From contig NZ_WFGV02000007.1 of assembly GCF_010095445.2 (NCBI RefSeq), positions 102,787-166,786 on the forward strand: a DNA stretch of 64,000 nucleotides, in the 5' to 3' direction. Made by a program: the position numbers and the translations under genes. Shown piece after piece: positions 7,611 through 14,774 of the stretch. This stretch comes from Pseudomonas sp. TNT3. Its GTDB lineage: Bacteria > Pseudomonadota > Gammaproteobacteria > Pseudomonadales > Pseudomonadaceae. Every line of letters starts with the position of its first letter. Position 1 is the stretch's first letter. Under the pieces are notes generated by a model. The model did not search any database and had not been told where the DNA came from. It saw nothing but the letters and a program-made list of their open reading frames with translations.

Positions 7611-8242
7611 AAACGGAGGCGGTCACCATGACCGAAGGGCTGCACTTGATGACGGTCAAGCGTCTCGACTTAGACCATATCCGCTTGGCGGCTCGAATTA
7701 ATCTGAGCGAGTGGCAGAACAACCCACAATCGCGCCAGTACATCTCGTATCTGAAGGGTAAGCAGGGACGCAAGGTCGGCGAGTACTTCCGCGACTTCAT
7801 CGGCGCGCTGGAAGGCGTCGACGGCCCGGGCGAAACCCGCACCCTACTCAAGGCGTTCAGCGACTTCGTTGAAAGCGAAGACCTCGGCGAGGAATCTGCC
7901 CGAGAGAAGACCAACACCTTGGTCAGCTACGCGATGGCCCAAGCCAAGCTCAGCGAACCGCTTACCCTCGACGAGTTGTCCGAGGTGCTCGACGATGAGC
8001 AGCCAAAGGCATTTGCCGAATTCATCCGCGACAATGACTACGGGCTGTCAGCTTCCCTGCCGCCGGACAAGAAGACCCTGAACAAATTTCGGCGCTTCAC
8101 CGGCCGGTGCGAGGGCATGTCGATCAGCTTCGAACACGGCCTACTGGGCTCAAAGGTTGAGTTCGACGAAGCTGGCGGCACGCTGACATTGCGCGGCCTG
8201 CCATCTCAGCTTACCGAGCAAATCAAACGTGCTACTTCCTAG
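7611..8242 (+). pseudogene. ndpA: Nucleoid-associated protein YejK/NdpA, C-terminal part
   Basis: This is the C-terminal 210 residues of the interrupted ndpA gene. It contains [31 protein letters not shown], the invariant [20 protein letters not shown] stretch and the [12 protein letters not shown] end. An ATG at 7604 lies inside the duplicated target site, so a C-terminal fragment could in principle be translated separately, but the N-terminal domain would be missing. The stop lies six bases from the stop of the convergent minus-strand gene. Confidence 0.9.
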
Positions 8243-8248
8243 TTATTT

Positions 8249-8803
8249 TTAGGGCCACTGCAAATACGAAGTGAAGCGTATCGCAACAGCGACTAACGCC
8301 AAAACGACCAAAATTGAAGAACCCCATTTCAACAACCTAAAAGATAATTCGCCGCGCTTAACTCTCTCCCATTCACTTTTTAAAACCTTCTGTGATTTTT
8401 TAACGAACTCACTCACCAGCTCTTCAGATATATCATCTTTATCTAACTGTGACTGAATCCGATCTAGTACAGCAACAAGCTCTACACACTCCACAGGATT
8501 AATACGCAGACGAATACTCATCATGCATTTTTCCATTTTTACAAAGTCATCATGCCGCTCAATAAGATAATCGAGTTTTTTTTGCTTATCTGATTGATCA
8601 AACAACTCCATAATATCTTTCATGGCAATCAAATTTGCCCCAAGCTCGCAAATTTCTGAACGCAGAGAGTCGATCCACGATTGCCTAAACTCTGAGGTTT
8701 TCTGGTCTTTGGCAAGAACCGTAACAACAAACGATATGGATCCCGCGATTAAAGCGGCCATCACAGGACCGGCCATAGGAATTAGATCTTTCAACTCTGT
8801 CAC
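8249..8803 (-). CDS. Membrane protein with terminal TM helices and a long cytoplasmic helical middle
   Basis: A 184-residue protein if translated from GTG 8803, which has a strong GGAGG seven bases upstream; a longer frame from 8887 lacks such a site. There is one hydrophobic segment near the N-terminus (AALIAGSISFVVTVLA, about residues 13-33) and one near the C-terminus (SSILVVLALVAVAIRF). Between them are about 120 charged helical residues (SWIDSLRSEI, KKLDYLIERHDDFVKME, DKDDISEELVSEFVKKSQK). It is AT-rich, of unknown family, and probably co-transcribed with the membrane gene at 8884-9408. It ends tail-to-tail with ndpA. Confidence 0.6.
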   Translation of the reverse strand: MTELKDLIPMAGPVMAALIAGSISFVVTVLAKDQKTSEFRQSWIDSLRSEICELGANLIAMKDIMELFDQSDKQKKLDYLIERHDDFVKMEKCMMSIRLRINPVECVELVAVLDRIQSQLDKDDISEELVSEFVKKSQKVLKSEWERVKRGELSFRLLKWGSSILVVLALVAVAIRFTSYLQWP

Positions 8804-8883
8804 AAACGACCTCCATAAACTATAGCAATGCAAAGAGTTGCGAGCGGGCAGCGTGAGCATTCCACCAGTTCCGCACTGAACAC

Positions 8884-9408
8884 TCAAGATGAGCTGACTC
8901 TAAGAAGGCTACTCATTATTTTTAATGATTCGTATGCAGCGGTAATTTGATTCAATGCGATTTCGGCTTGTTCTACCAACCTCTTCTCGAGGTCCATTTT
9001 CTTTTCTATCATCTGCATAACCTGAGCAACTTCCTCAACCGCGGTTCTGGCCAAAAAAATCAGAGTATATATTTCCGAATCAACTCCAGGACTCGACATA
9101 GCTTCTTTTAAGTGCTGCTGAGTTTGGTTCAAGTCAGCGGATATCGATCCCATCAGATCAGGAGTGACAATAAATTTCTTCACCGTTTCGATCGCTGAGT
9201 AGACGCGGCGGCCTGCATCGCCCACAACAGTTTTCGCCCGAACAATGGAATGTGATTTGACCTCAATCTCTGCTCTTCTTCTCAGTCTTGAATCGCGGCT
9301 TGCTATCCAGATAGCCGCCAATATTGCGGCGATTGACCCGACAGCCTGAACCCACGACGCAAGTCCTGGGTGATGCTCGATCCAGCAAGAAACGACTTCC
9401 CAGCTCAT
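8884..9408 (-). CDS. Single-pass membrane protein with helical soluble domain, unknown family
   Basis: A 174-residue protein. Residues about 15-37 (LASWVQAVGSIAAILAAIWIAS) form a transmembrane helix followed by a basic stretch (RDSRLRRRAEIEVK), giving a cytoplasmic C-terminal domain of amphipathic helices. The layout, a short exterior N-terminus then TM then a helical bundle, is common among small phage and defence membrane proteins, but I recognise no family. It lies 80 bases upstream of the 8249-8803 membrane gene on the same strand, and the two likely form an operon. The start is 48 bases from the divergent methyltransferase start. Confidence 0.6.
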   Translation of the reverse strand: MSWEVVSCWIEHHPGLASWVQAVGSIAAILAAIWIASRDSRLRRRAEIEVKSHSIVRAKTVVGDAGRRVYSAIETVKKFIVTPDLMGSISADLNQTQQHLKEAMSSPGVDSEIYTLIFLARTAVEEVAQVMQMIEKKMDLEKRLVEQAEIALNQITAAYESLKIMSSLLRVSSS

Positions 9409-9455
9409 AACCCACTCCCCTGTAGATTCCGGAACTATACCGGCGAGGATCCCCT

Positions 9456-11549
9456 ATGTCCGCACACCAGAAGAAACACCCCTTCGATTTCAAAACCCAA
9501 TACGGACTTGGCTTCACCTCTCAGGACGATGAGATCGTTGTCGATTTCTTCTGCGGTGGCGGCGGCGCCGGTACCGGGCTGGAAATTGGTCTTGGTCGCG
9601 CTGTAAACGTAGCCAAGAACCACAGCCCCCAAGCAATCAGCATGCACACCGTCAACCACCCAGGCGCACTGCATTACACCACCGACGTGTTCGAGGGTGA
9701 TCCGGACACTGAGTGCGGCGGCAAGGCAGTCGGTTGGTTTCATATGTCGCCCGACTGCACGCATCACAGCCAGGCAGCAGGCGGTCAGCCACGTAAGCGG
9801 GAGATTCGGAACCTGTCATGGATCGGCCTGAAGTGGGCTGGCAAGAAGAAGCCCCGCGTCATCAGCCTTGAGAACGTGAAGCAGATCCTCCAGTGGGGGC
9901 CGCTGATTGCCAAGCGCTGCAAGGTGACCGGGCGGGTCGTTACTTTGGACCTGATTCCGCACCCGACCAAACCTAAAAGCATGATTAACCGCGTTGCAGA
10001 TCTGGGCGAAGTCGTCCCGGTTCACCAGCAGTTCCTGGTACCTGACCCAAAACGCCGTGGGCAGACCTGGGCAACCTTTGTCGCCGAGCTGCAGCACTTG
10101 GGCTACGTCGTCGAGTGGCGCGTGATCAAAGCCTGTGACTTCGGCGCGCCGACCAGCCGCGAACGCCTGTTCATGATCGCCCGTTGCGACGGCGAGCCGA
10201 TTGTCTGGCCAGCACCGACGCACGCCAAGTACCCCGTGAAGGGCCAGAAGAAGTGGCGCACCGCCGCAGAATGCATCGACTGGAGCATCCCGAGCAAAAG
10301 CATCTTCGACCGGCCGAAGCCTCTGGCGCCGGCCACACTGCGGCGGATCGCCAAGGGCATGAAGAAGTTCGTCATCGATGCCGCTGACCCGTTCATCGTG
10401 CCGATCGCGAACTGGTCCGGCGAAAGCGTGCAGTCAGCACACGACCCGCTGCGCACCGTCACCTCTTGGCCGCGCGGCGGATCGTTCGCCATGGCCAGCC
10501 CCATCATCGCGCCAGCCACGCACCAGGGCAGTGATCGGATCAACGACCCGCTCGCACCATTGCCGACGGTGACCTGCGCCAACCGCGGTGAACTGACACT
10601 TTCAGCTGCAACACTTGTTCAGCTGGGCAATGGTGACAAGCCAGGCTCCGCGCCCCGAACTGCCGACCAGCATGAGCCGCTCGGCACCATCATGGCTTCC
10701 GGCGGAAAGTACGCCGTTGCCGCTGCGCACTTGGTGAAGTTCCGGTTTGCTGATGAAGGCAAGGCGCTCGATGAGCCGCTGCCAACCATCACCAGCGGTG
10801 GCAACTATCAGCGCCCGGCCGGTGCTGCCCATGCAATGGGCATCTCGACGGTGTTCATGGCCCAGATGAATGGGGGTTTCAATACCACCGACGCCAAGAG
10901 CATTGAAGACCCGATGACCACGGTGACCAACTCCGGCAGTCAGCAGCAGCTGGTGACCGCTAACCTGGTGCACCTGCGTGGCAATTGCGATGCCCGGGAC
11001 GTAGCGGATCCGTTGCACACCATCAGCGCCGGCGGCACTCACCACGGACTGGTCACTGCATTCATGGAGCGTCAGTTCGGCGCCAGCGTCGGCCAGCCGG
11101 TTGATGAGCCAGCACCAACCATCACTGCAGGCGGCGGCGGCAAGAGCTCGCTAGTTGAGTTCCAGCTTTCGCCAGAGGTTGAAGCCGGTGCTCTGCGGGT
11201 CGCGGCATTCCTGATCAGCTACTACGGCACCGAGAACGTCAGCGGCGCCGGTGAGCCTGCACCAACGATCACCACCAAGGATCGGCTGGGCCTGGTGACC
11301 GTCACGATCAAGGGCACGCCCTACGTGATCGTCGACATCTGTCTGCGCATGCTGCAACCGGCCGAGCTGTACAAAGCTCAAGGCTTCCCCGCCGATTACA
11401 TCATCAGCCACGGCGCCGACGGCAAGCCATTCACCAAGACTCAGCAAGTTCACATGTGCGGCAACAGCGTAAGCCCTCCACCGATGGCTGCACTGGCCCG
11501 AGCTAATGACCCATGGCGAGTTGCTGAGCGCCGAGCTGAGGCGGCCTGA
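9456..11549 (+). CDS. Phage C5 cytosine DNA methyltransferase with an internal repeat array
   Basis: A 697-residue cytosine-C5 methyltransferase. Motif I is VDFFCGGGGAGTG (about 29-41). Motif IV is the variant MSPDCTHHSQ with catalytic Cys near 101, instead of the usual PPCQ. Motif VI is SLENVKQIL (about 136) and motif VIII FGAPTSRERLFMIAR. Motifs IX-X at the C-terminus include QVHMCGNSVSPPPMAALARAN. Between VIII and IX, about residues 325-630, lie roughly eight degenerate copies of a 33-45 residue unit built on DPLxTITxGG, which replaces an ordinary target-recognition domain. It would methylate phage or host DNA for protection from restriction. The start has GAGGAT upstream. No cognate restriction enzyme is adjacent. 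Confidence 0.9.
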   Translation: MSAHQKKHPFDFKTQYGLGFTSQDDEIVVDFFCGGGGAGTGLEIGLGRAVNVAKNHSPQAISMHTVNHPGALHYTTDVFEGDPDTECGGKAVGWFHMSPDCTHHSQAAGGQPRKREIRNLSWIGLKWAGKKKPRVISLENVKQILQWGPLIAKRCKVTGRVVTLDLIPHPTKPKSMINRVADLGEVVPVHQQFLVPDPKRRGQTWATFVAELQHLGYVVEWRVIKACDFGAPTSRERLFMIARCDGEPIVWPAPTHAKYPVKGQKKWRTAAECIDWSIPSKSIFDRPKPLAPATLRRIAKGMKKFVIDAADPFIVPIANWSGESVQSAHDPLRTVTSWPRGGSFAMASPIIAPATHQGSDRINDPLAPLPTVTCANRGELTLSAATLVQLGNGDKPGSAPRTADQHEPLGTIMASGGKYAVAAAHLVKFRFADEGKALDEPLPTITSGGNYQRPAGAAHAMGISTVFMAQMNGGFNTTDAKSIEDPMTTVTNSGSQQQLVTANLVHLRGNCDARDVADPLHTISAGGTHHGLVTAFMERQFGASVGQPVDEPAPTITAGGGGKSSLVEFQLSPEVEAGALRVAAFLISYYGTENVSGAGEPAPTITTKDRLGLVTVTIKGTPYVIVDICLRMLQPAELYKAQGFPADYIISHGADGKPFTKTQQVHMCGNSVSPPPMAALARANDPWRVAERRAEAA

Positions 11550-11551
11550 GT

Positions 11552-11785
11552 TCAAATCAAAGTTGCGGCCCTGTCCGAACTTATTAATGGAATCGTGCCG
11601 TCGCCTTGCTGTGATGTAAGCCAACTCCTAGCCTTTTCAATATTGAATTTCCAATTGTTCTCCTTAAACACCTTAATCGCCGTCCGTGAGAGCCGGTATT
11701 CACCACACACAGGGCATGCGAGCTGCTCGTAGTCGCCTGCCGACGGCACCTCGCTTGATTCGGCTGAACAGATGAAGCATTTCAT
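11552..11785 (-). CDS. Small zinc-ribbon-like protein (77 aa)
   Basis: A 77-residue protein with two CxxC knuckles (CFIC at residues 3-6 and CPVC at about 24-27) 17 residues apart, a typical treble-clef or zinc-ribbon spacing, followed by YRLSRTAIKVFKENNW. The rest is helical. It ends two bases from the methyltransferase stop, tail-to-tail, and faces a divergent promoter region shared with the DUF4406 remnant. The function is unknown; such ribbons often mediate protein or nucleic-acid contacts. Confidence 0.55.
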   Translation of the reverse strand: MKCFICSAESSEVPSAGDYEQLACPVCGEYRLSRTAIKVFKENNWKFNIEKARSWLTSQQGDGTIPLISSDRAATLI

Positions 11786-11843
11786 AATCCACCTCCGTTT
11801 GCTTGTCGCTCAACTGTAGCTGATCCCCACCACACTCCGACGC

Positions 11844-11886
11844 CCGGGCATGCCCCGGCATAGGATGCCCCATGCCCACAGAAAAC
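11844..11886 (+). repeat. Duplicated 43-bp leader (copy A)
   Basis: Forty of 43 bases match 14559-14601. The unit contains a short inverted repeat (CCGGG...CCCGG), an AGGA ribosome-binding site and the start ATGCCCACAGAAAAC of the following gene. It lies between divergent genes in both places, so it may be a shared operator or translation-control hairpin. Confidence 0.8.
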
Positions 11887-12273
11887 ATTCCAACCATTGT
11901 TACCGAGTTTTTGATGGGGATGATCGCAGCCGTCACGCGAATAACTCTGCCGGCGAACCGCCCCCCCCCGCACCAAACGCGTGTATGTCGCCGTGCCAAT
12001 GACTGGCTTGAAGGACTATAACTACCCCGCTTTCAAAGCCGCAGTCAGGGCTATCAGGTAGAGAATCCCGCCGACTATGGGACCGTACCCGGCGCGGAAT
12101 GGGCTGACTACATGGCCTACGACCTGACACGCCTTGGCCTTTGCGGCGTGATCGCCATTCTACCCGGATGGGAAAGATCGGAGGGCGAGAAGCTCGAAGT
12201 TCAAACCGCCCACCGCCTCGGCATGACAGTTATGAACGCAAACGATCTTGTCATGAGCAGCAGAGTTATTTAA
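11872..12273 (+). pseudogene. DUF4406-type phage protein, frameshifted
   Basis: The 5' part begins MPTENIPTIVTEFL at 11872 and reaches a run of nine C (11961-11969). After it the homologous sequence KRVYVAVPMTGLKDYNYPAF continues in another frame. About 70 bases later the match returns to the first frame (GYQVENPADYG..., about 12049) through LPGWERSEGEKLEVQTAHRLGM to TAA at 12273. DUF4406 proteins have exactly this order (RVYIAGPMTG...YPAF...NPAE...LPGW..S.GA..E...A..LG). One extra C plus a small deletion between GGGCT repeats would explain both shifts. It is a pseudogene unless the C tract is phase-variable or a sequencing error. Confidence 0.65.
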
Positions 12274-12766
12274 TAACATAGTTTGTCTCTTCCTTCAGGA
12301 CGAGGCGCCAATCTTTGTCATTCGAGCAATCATGCAACATCAAATATAGAAGCATCGATGAAAACATGAAGCGTTTTCTCGGGTCGCTTATCACGAAGTC
12401 GTCAAAGGAATCACACAACTTCAGGAAATTACATAGATGAACCACATCATCATGCAAAAAGCTCAGACCGAGAAAAGCGCCATGTGCGAACTTATTTCTA
12501 ACTTTAACCAACAATAAAAAATCCGCTCGCTCTCTTTCAGATAGGACCCCAAGCACAAAAGCATTAGAAATCGTTAATGAAAGGCGACCAAGAGGGGCTA
12601 GATTTCTAAATTCCTCATTTGAGCATTCAGGCAGGCGGCATCTTATAGCTTGGAGAAGAAGATCTTCTAAAGCACACAACATAAGTACGGCGCAGCCTCT
12701 ATCTGACTCACTCTCAAACTCGCGCAAATAAAGATTTAGTTTTTCGCGATCACTTCCAAATACCAT
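12266..12766 (-). CDS. MltR/HEPN-like protein
   Basis: A 166-residue helical cytoplasmic protein. The region MLCALEDLLLQAIRCRL, then APLGRLSLTISNAFVLGVLSERERADFLLLVKVRNKFAHG, follows the pattern of the MltR (mannitol operon repressor) family: 'LD..L...L', 'GPLGSFSARI..AYALGLI', 'LI.KIRN.FAH'. R90 and H95 form an Rx4H motif as in HEPN-fold proteins, some of which are RNases in toxin-antitoxin or phage-defence systems. No mannitol genes are nearby, so a sugar role is unlikely. It overlaps the end of the DUF4406 remnant tail-to-tail by eight bases and is clearly AT-rich. Confidence 0.6.
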   Translation of the reverse strand: MVFGSDREKLNLYLREFESESDRGCAVLMLCALEDLLLQAIRCRLPECSNEEFRNLAPLGRLSLTISNAFVLGVLSERERADFLLLVKVRNKFAHGAFLGLSFLHDDVVHLCNFLKLCDSFDDFVISDPRKRFMFSSMLLYLMLHDCSNDKDWRLVLKEETNYVIK

Positions 12767-12855
12767 GGTAGCTCCAAAATTTTAAGTTACTTCTCGCTTC
12801 AGTGTACGCCTACTCACGAACGACAATCAGCCGCTATGGCGGCAAAGGAACAGTC

Positions 12856-13833
12856 ATGCCCGAAGAAATGAGGAAGGCTTGACCAGAACACTATCGCTAC
12901 ATTGACACCATCGGACCGGAAGGTCTTGAGGTGCATTGCCTCACCTACCAGGTGATCGGCGAAACCGCCCAATGCTTTTACATCGGTTACAAGCATACCT
13001 GCGAGCTGGTCAGCGGACCGCAGTACAGATGGATCGCCGAGGCTGTAAAGAAACGCCGTAAGCGCGTGCCGAAGGAAGATGGCACCTCGGGCCGTCGCTA
13101 TGCCTACACCGACAAGACACTGGCGCTGCGCTCGTACAAGGAGCGTAGCGCCGAGCGTTGGTCGGTGCCAATTGTCTGGCTTGAGTTTCGGGACAACGAG
13201 GCCGGTTTTGAGGTTGTCGACTTCGCCAGCGCCAGCCGGGAGGGCGAGCCGTTCGAGGCGCTAATCAGAAAGAGCATGTATCTGCCGAACCCGGTTACCC
13301 GATCCTGCACCATCAACCCCAAGATCAGGATCATTCACAAGTATCTGCGCACCCTGGACCATTCGACCGAAGACAATTCGGTGGACATGATGACCGGCAT
13401 CCGTGCCGACGAGCCCCGCCGGGTCGCGAAAATGCGAAACCGGAAAAGCACCAGTGAAAGCAAGTGGGCCACGATGGTCATGCCACTGGCCGATGCTAGT
13501 GTAGGCGTGAAGGACGTGACTGACTTCTGGGCTGGCTAGTCATTCGACTTGATGCTGCCAACGATCAACGGCCGCACGCTGGGAGGGAACAGCGACCTCT
13601 GTTTCCTAAAGGGAGCGAAGCAGGTCTACTCGATCATCGCGAGTGACAGGCCAAAAGCTGAATGGTGGGGTAGCATGGAAAACTCGGTGGTGTCCGGAGG
13701 CAAGTTCACCGGTGACGGCGCCCGGTTCCGCAGTGACCAGCCCAGCTACCAGCAGATGCTCGACTACTCCGACACCCAATTCGATATGTTCGCCGATCAC
13801 GACGAAGCGTTCGACTGCTTCTGTTGCGATTAG
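12856..13833 (+). pseudogene. Chimeric remnant: small phage protein fused to the C-terminal half of a PAPS-reductase-like protein
   Basis: One frame runs from ATG 12856 to TAG 13831-13833 but carries an in-frame TGA at 12880-12882 and a TAG at 13537-13539. The first part (YRYIDTIGPEGLEVHCLTYQ...) looks like an independent phage protein. From about SAERWSVPIVWLEF onward it matches the phage PAPS-reductase/PP-loop family (YLPNPVTRSCT, TGIRADEPRRVAKMR, GNSDLCFLKG). The N-terminal SGGKDS-type ATP loop is absent, so an in-frame deletion probably fused two genes. The TAG sits where homologs usually have Gln (FWAG-stop-SFDLMLP), a one-base CAG-to-TAG change. Confidence 0.7.
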
Positions 13834-14531
13834 CCTAGGAAGGCTAACGCTTTAAAAGGACTTACAAGGCCGAAAGACACCCAGTATAGAGCAAACATCA
13901 AAAAACAAATAATTAGCGGGTAATTTACGAAATTTAATACATACAGAACACGCCACTTTCCATTCTCATAAAATCTTTTGTACCCTGACATATCATAATC
14001 TTCGGGCATATCCAGTTTAGCCCTATAGTAGTCTCCACGAAAATCGTTGTTAGAGTGCGTTTCGTAAAGCTTTAGAACATCATGATATTCTTTCTGACAC
14101 CTATCATAGTTTTCCTGTGCAAACTCATCTGCGTGGACGTGAGGGTGAGACTTCTGTTTCAGCTCTCCAAGCTTAGAAGCGCAAGAATACATTTTCTCTG
14201 ATTGACTAGAGTAATCATTTTTATCCATCAACAAAGAATAAACCAACACCGCAACCGAAGAGAAAACTTGTAAAAGCCCTACACCCTTACTCTGTATATT
14301 CGCCCCCAAGCCATACGTTTGCATAAGTGATATGAAAATCAATACCAGCGAAAGAAACACTACCGTATAGGTAGAAAGAGCAGCGTGTAACTTTAATCTA
14401 CGAGAAGCATGAAATCTAGTTTTGGACGTCGCATCCATTTTTTTATATAGATTTTTAAAACTCTTTGATCCTGTCACTCGCTTTTCTCTCTTAAGCTCAT
14501 CAGATGTGCTGATCATATAGCACATTGCCAT
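13830..14531 (-). CDS. SLATT-domain membrane protein, candidate defence effector
   Basis: A 233-residue protein when started at ATG 14531, where GGAGG lies eight bases upstream; upstream in-frame ATGs lie within the GGAGG region or farther out. A short N-terminal helix (FKNLYKKMDATSKTRFHASRRLKLH) precedes two transmembrane helices (about 48-70 and 83-101). A cytoplasmic stretch with KMYSCASKLGELK and VLKLYETHSNNDFRGDYY follows, and then a C-terminal hydrophobic region (about 200-226). This is the SLATT layout, a two-TM effector family linked to nucleotide-signalling and reverse-transcriptase defence systems. No cyclase, SLOG or RT partner is next to it. It is strongly AT-rich and ends overlapping the PAPS remnant stop tail-to-tail. 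Confidence 0.7.
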   Translation of the reverse strand: MAMCYMISTSDELKREKRVTGSKSFKNLYKKMDATSKTRFHASRRLKLHAALSTYTVVFLSLVLIFISLMQTYGLGANIQSKGVGLLQVFSSVAVLVYSLLMDKNDYSSQSEKMYSCASKLGELKQKSHPHVHADEFAQENYDRCQKEYHDVLKLYETHSNNDFRGDYYRAKLDMPEDYDMSGYKRFYENGKWRVLYVLNFVNYPLIICFLMFALYWVSFGLVSPFKALAFLG

Positions 14532-14558
14532 GCTCATTTCCTCCCCCATCCCTCCACT

Positions 14559-14601
14559 CCGGGCATGACCCGGCATAGGACGTCCCATGCCCACAGAAAA
14601 C
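14559..14601 (+). repeat. Duplicated 43-bp leader (copy B)
   Basis: Matches copy A (11844-11886) at 40 of 43 bases and includes the start codon and first codons of the 58-aa gene. It sits in the 55-base gap between the divergent SLATT gene and that gene. Confidence 0.8.
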
Positions 14602-14763
14602 CGAATTACCGAACAGCCTGACGAAGTGAAGCGCTATCGGTTCAAAGGTGCGGCCGGCGAATACGTGTACGCCGCCGATTTCGACGCCGCCAAGCGTGAC
14701 TGTGATGGCCGTAACCGCCGTCGGCATGATCGAACCAGAAAAACCCGCATGGAAATCACGTAA
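14587..14763 (+). CDS. Small phage protein next to integrase (58 aa)
   Basis: A 58-residue basic protein starting MPTENRITEQPDEVKRYRF, with an AGGA Shine-Dalgarno site inside the duplicated leader. Residues 16-40 (RYRFKGAAGEYVYAADFDAAKRD) look like a small beta-hairpin domain, and the C-terminus is Arg-rich. It ends 11 bases before the integrase start. That position, directly upstream of integrase, is typical of excisionase (Xis) or integrase-control genes, but there is no clear Xis motif. Function unknown. Confidence 0.5.
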   Translation: MPTENRITEQPDEVKRYRFKGAAGEYVYAADFDAAKRDCDGRNRRRHDRTRKTRMEIT

Positions 14764-14774
14764 GGCAAGCTGAA

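Noticed and set aside
7604..8242. An independent gene encoding a nucleoid-associated protein
   Set aside because: Its apparent ATG lies in the IS66 target duplication, and the N-terminal half of the family is present on the other side of the element, so it is half of one split gene.
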